64,000 nucleotides of DNA. Source: Clostridia bacterium. Lineage in GTDB: Bacteria > Bacillota > Clostridia > Acetivibrionales > STF1-152. Position numbers and translations under genes: made by a program. The notes under the pieces were generated by a model. That model did no database searches. It had not been told where the DNA came from and saw only the letters and a list, made by a program, of their open reading frames with translations. This document shows positions 62,459-64,000 of this stretch, one piece after another. The stretch lies in contig JANQLN010000092.1 in NCBI GenBank assembly GCA_028280575.1, positions 1 to 64,000 on the forward strand. Reading direction: 5' to 3'. How positions within the stretch are numbered: position 1 is the first letter of the stretch; each line of letters begins with the position of its first letter.

Positions 62459-64000
62459 ATGAAGTTTAAATTTAAAATACAACCTTTCCAGTCAGAGGCT
62501 GCAGAAAGCATTGTAAAAGTATTTTCTGGTCAACCAAAACAAGGGTTCTTAAAATATCGTCGAGATATTGGTAAACGAAAAGCTCAGGCTACTATCTATG
62601 AACAGGATACTGAGTTTGTAACAGGTTACCGTAATGCCAATGTAGAGCTAAGCAAAGATCAATTACTCAAAAACATTCGTGTTGTGCAGACAGTTAACAA
62701 TATAAAGAATTCCACTGCTTTAGAAAAAGGACTTGGTCTGGTATCACTAGATGTTGAGATGGAAACTGGTACGGGTAAGACATATGTGTATATTAAGACA
62801 ATGTTTGAGCTCTATCAGGCGTACGGCTGGAGTAAATTTATTGTTGTTGTGCCAAGCATAGCTATTCGTGAAGGCGTTAAGAAATCATTTGAAATGACTC
62901 AAGAACACTTTATGGAGCTTTACGGCATGAAGGCTCGGTTCTTTGTGTATAACTCTTCAAACTTACATCAACTAGATGAATATTCACAGAGCTCCGGTAT
63001 AAATGTAATGATCATTAATACGCAAGCCTTCAATACAACGATGAATGAGAAGAAAAATGTTGAAGGCAGATTTGGAAATCAGGCGGCTCGTATCATCTAT
63101 ACCAAACGTGACGAGTTTGGGTCACGTAGACCAATTGATGTTATAAAGGCGAATCGCCCGATAATTATTTTAGATGAACCACAAAAGATGGGTGGAACAG
63201 CAACCCAGAGTGCACTAAAGAAGAATTTTAATCCCCTCTTTTCTTTGAATTATTCGGCAACCCATAAAACATCACATAATCTTGTTTATGTTCTTGATGC
63301 TCTGGATGCCTTTAAAAAGAAGCTTGTCAAGAAAATAGAGGTAAAAGGATTTGAACTCAAAAATCTAAGTGGAACCAATAGATATATGTATCTAGCTGCC
63401 ATTGTCATTGATCGCAAGAAGCCACCTCGCGCTCGCTTGGAGTTTGAAGTAAAACGCGGAAGTGGGATTAGACGAGAAATGCAGCTACTGGAAGTTGGCG
63501 ATAGCTTATATACTTCATCTAAAGGTTTGGAGGAATATAAAGGCATCTCAATTGCCGAAGTCGATCCCATATGTTCGATAGTTACTTTTTCAAATGGAGA
63601 CACTTTGGAACCTGGTGAAGCAAGCGGAAATATAAATGAAGATGATATTCGCCGTATACAAATCCATGAAACAATAGCTTCACATTTTGATAAAGAAGAA
63701 AAGTTATTCGAGCAAGGCATCAAATGTCTTTCTCTGTTCTTTATTGATGAGGTGGCCAAGTATCGTCAGTACGATGAGGATGGCAACGAAATTGTAATTG
63801 AATATGGCCGGATATTTGAAGAAGAATACACCGCTACTTTAAATGAGCGTTTGACGCTTTTTCCTACTGAATACCAAAAATATCTAAGAGAAATTGAAAC
63901 TTCAGAAACCCATCGGGGCTATTTCTCCATAGATAAAAAAGGTAGAGCGATCAATAGTAAGGTAAAACGTGGAAGCGAGTTTTCAGATGATATTACCGCT
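62459..64000 (+). CDS. res: Type III restriction endonuclease Res subunit (partial, runs off window)
   Basis: At least 514 residues of a Res-type helicase/nuclease, cut by the window end. Seen: IQPFQSEAAESIVKVF opening, Walker A METGTGKTYVYIKTM (about residues 102-116), the DEPQ box IIILDEPQKMGG typical of type III Res (about 236-247), and SATHKT. The C-terminal nuclease domain lies outside the window. AAGGAGGG (62444-62450) is at good distance and the ATG starts directly after the Mod stop. In type III systems Res needs Mod to find its site, so this subunit is likely idle if Mod is broken. Confidence 0.9.
   Translation, partial: MKFKFKIQPFQSEAAESIVKVFSGQPKQGFLKYRRDIGKRKAQATIYEQDTEFVTGYRNANVELSKDQLLKNIRVVQTVNNIKNSTALEKGLGLVSLDVEMETGTGKTYVYIKTMFELYQAYGWSKFIVVVPSIAIREGVKKSFEMTQEHFMELYGMKARFFVYNSSNLHQLDEYSQSSGINVMIINTQAFNTTMNEKKNVEGRFGNQAARIIYTKRDEFGSRRPIDVIKANRPIIILDEPQKMGGTATQSALKKNFNPLFSLNYSATHKTSHNLVYVLDALDAFKKKLVKKIEVKGFELKNLSGTNRYMYLAAIVIDRKKPPRARLEFEVKRGSGIRREMQLLEVGDSLYTSSKGLEEYKGISIAEVDPICSIVTFSNGDTLEPGEASGNINEDDIRRIQIHETIASHFDKEEKLFEQGIKCLSLFFIDEVAKYRQYDEDGNEIVIEYGRIFEEEYTATLNERLTLFPTEYQKYLREIETSETHRGYFSIDKKGRAINSKVKRGSEFSDDITA

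Noticed and set aside
56675-64000. Assignment of the cluster as DISARM or BREX
   Set aside because: DISARM needs DrmA/DrmB (DUF1998) and BREX needs PglZ and BrxC; none of these was seen. The Mod/Res pair is type III in motif order.
1-64000. tRNA, rRNA, tmRNA or SRP RNA genes
   Set aside because: No CCA-ended cloverleaf or conserved RNA sequence could be made out on either strand by eye; a covariance search was not possible.

Overview
The window looks like chromosome of a low-GC, spore-forming clostridium, most likely an anaerobe of the Ruminiclostridium/Acetivibrio type; this is inferred from protein character, not from a 16S gene. Pointers are the archaeal-type short prolyl-tRNA synthetase, two T-box leaders, SleB and CotA-like spore proteins, a clostridial AgrBD cassette, a TrxR-like flavoenzyme of the clostridial ferredoxin-linked kind, and AGG/AGA-dominated arginine codons. 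No rRNA, tRNA or CRISPR array was seen.

Region 1 (0-8.6 kb): T-box-controlled proS, a PfkB kinase with tex, a membrane protein, SleB, and a minus-strand run of small hydrophobic proteins, including a 58-residue TTG-start gene whose two membrane segments are near copies of each other. Region 2 (8.8-15.8 kb): redox group (thioredoxin-thioredoxin reductase fusion, second TrxR-like enzyme, glutaredoxin-like protein), YkuK, a lipoprotein, an amidase-domain protein, CheW and ArgJ. Region 3 (16-19.2 kb): quorum-sensing locus with a kinase-less AgrC-like membrane half, AgrB, a short AgrD and a membrane GGDEF/HD-GYP c-di-GMP enzyme. Region 4 (19.2-26.6 kb): T-box, small membrane gene, valS, an Rpn-family nuclease and a GH38 alpha-mannosidase. 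Region 5 (26.6-34 kb): minus-strand membrane glycosylation cluster (two polyprenyl-phosphate-type GT2 enzymes, a PMT-type mannosyltransferase with lectin-like modules, a flavoprotein, a GT-C membrane enzyme). Region 6 (34-52.4 kb): DEAD-box helicase, CotA-like oxidase, AraC regulator divergent from a UroD-like protein, GNAT, proB, tandem class A PBPs, XRE regulator, bactofilin plus M23 peptidase, DUF819 and rlmD.

Region 7 (about 52.5 kb to the end) is an accessory island with different codon habits, directly after the 3' end of rlmD. It carries a sigma-like regulator on the minus strand, then on the plus strand a NACHT STAND ATPase, an excisionase-like HTH, a SNF2-type helicase with a PLD-like N-terminus, a DUF4391 protein, a type III Mod methyltransferase interrupted by one in-frame amber codon, and a type III Res protein that runs off the window. 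I read it as a composite anti-phage defence island and the best candidate for an undescribed system here.

Non-coding structure is rich: a dispersed family of imperfect palindromes (four copies), a 161-bp MITE-like inverted-repeat element between proB and a PBP gene that supplies the PBP stop codon, a roughly 50-bp repeat on both sides of proS, a structured leader before the second PBP gene and several strong terminators.
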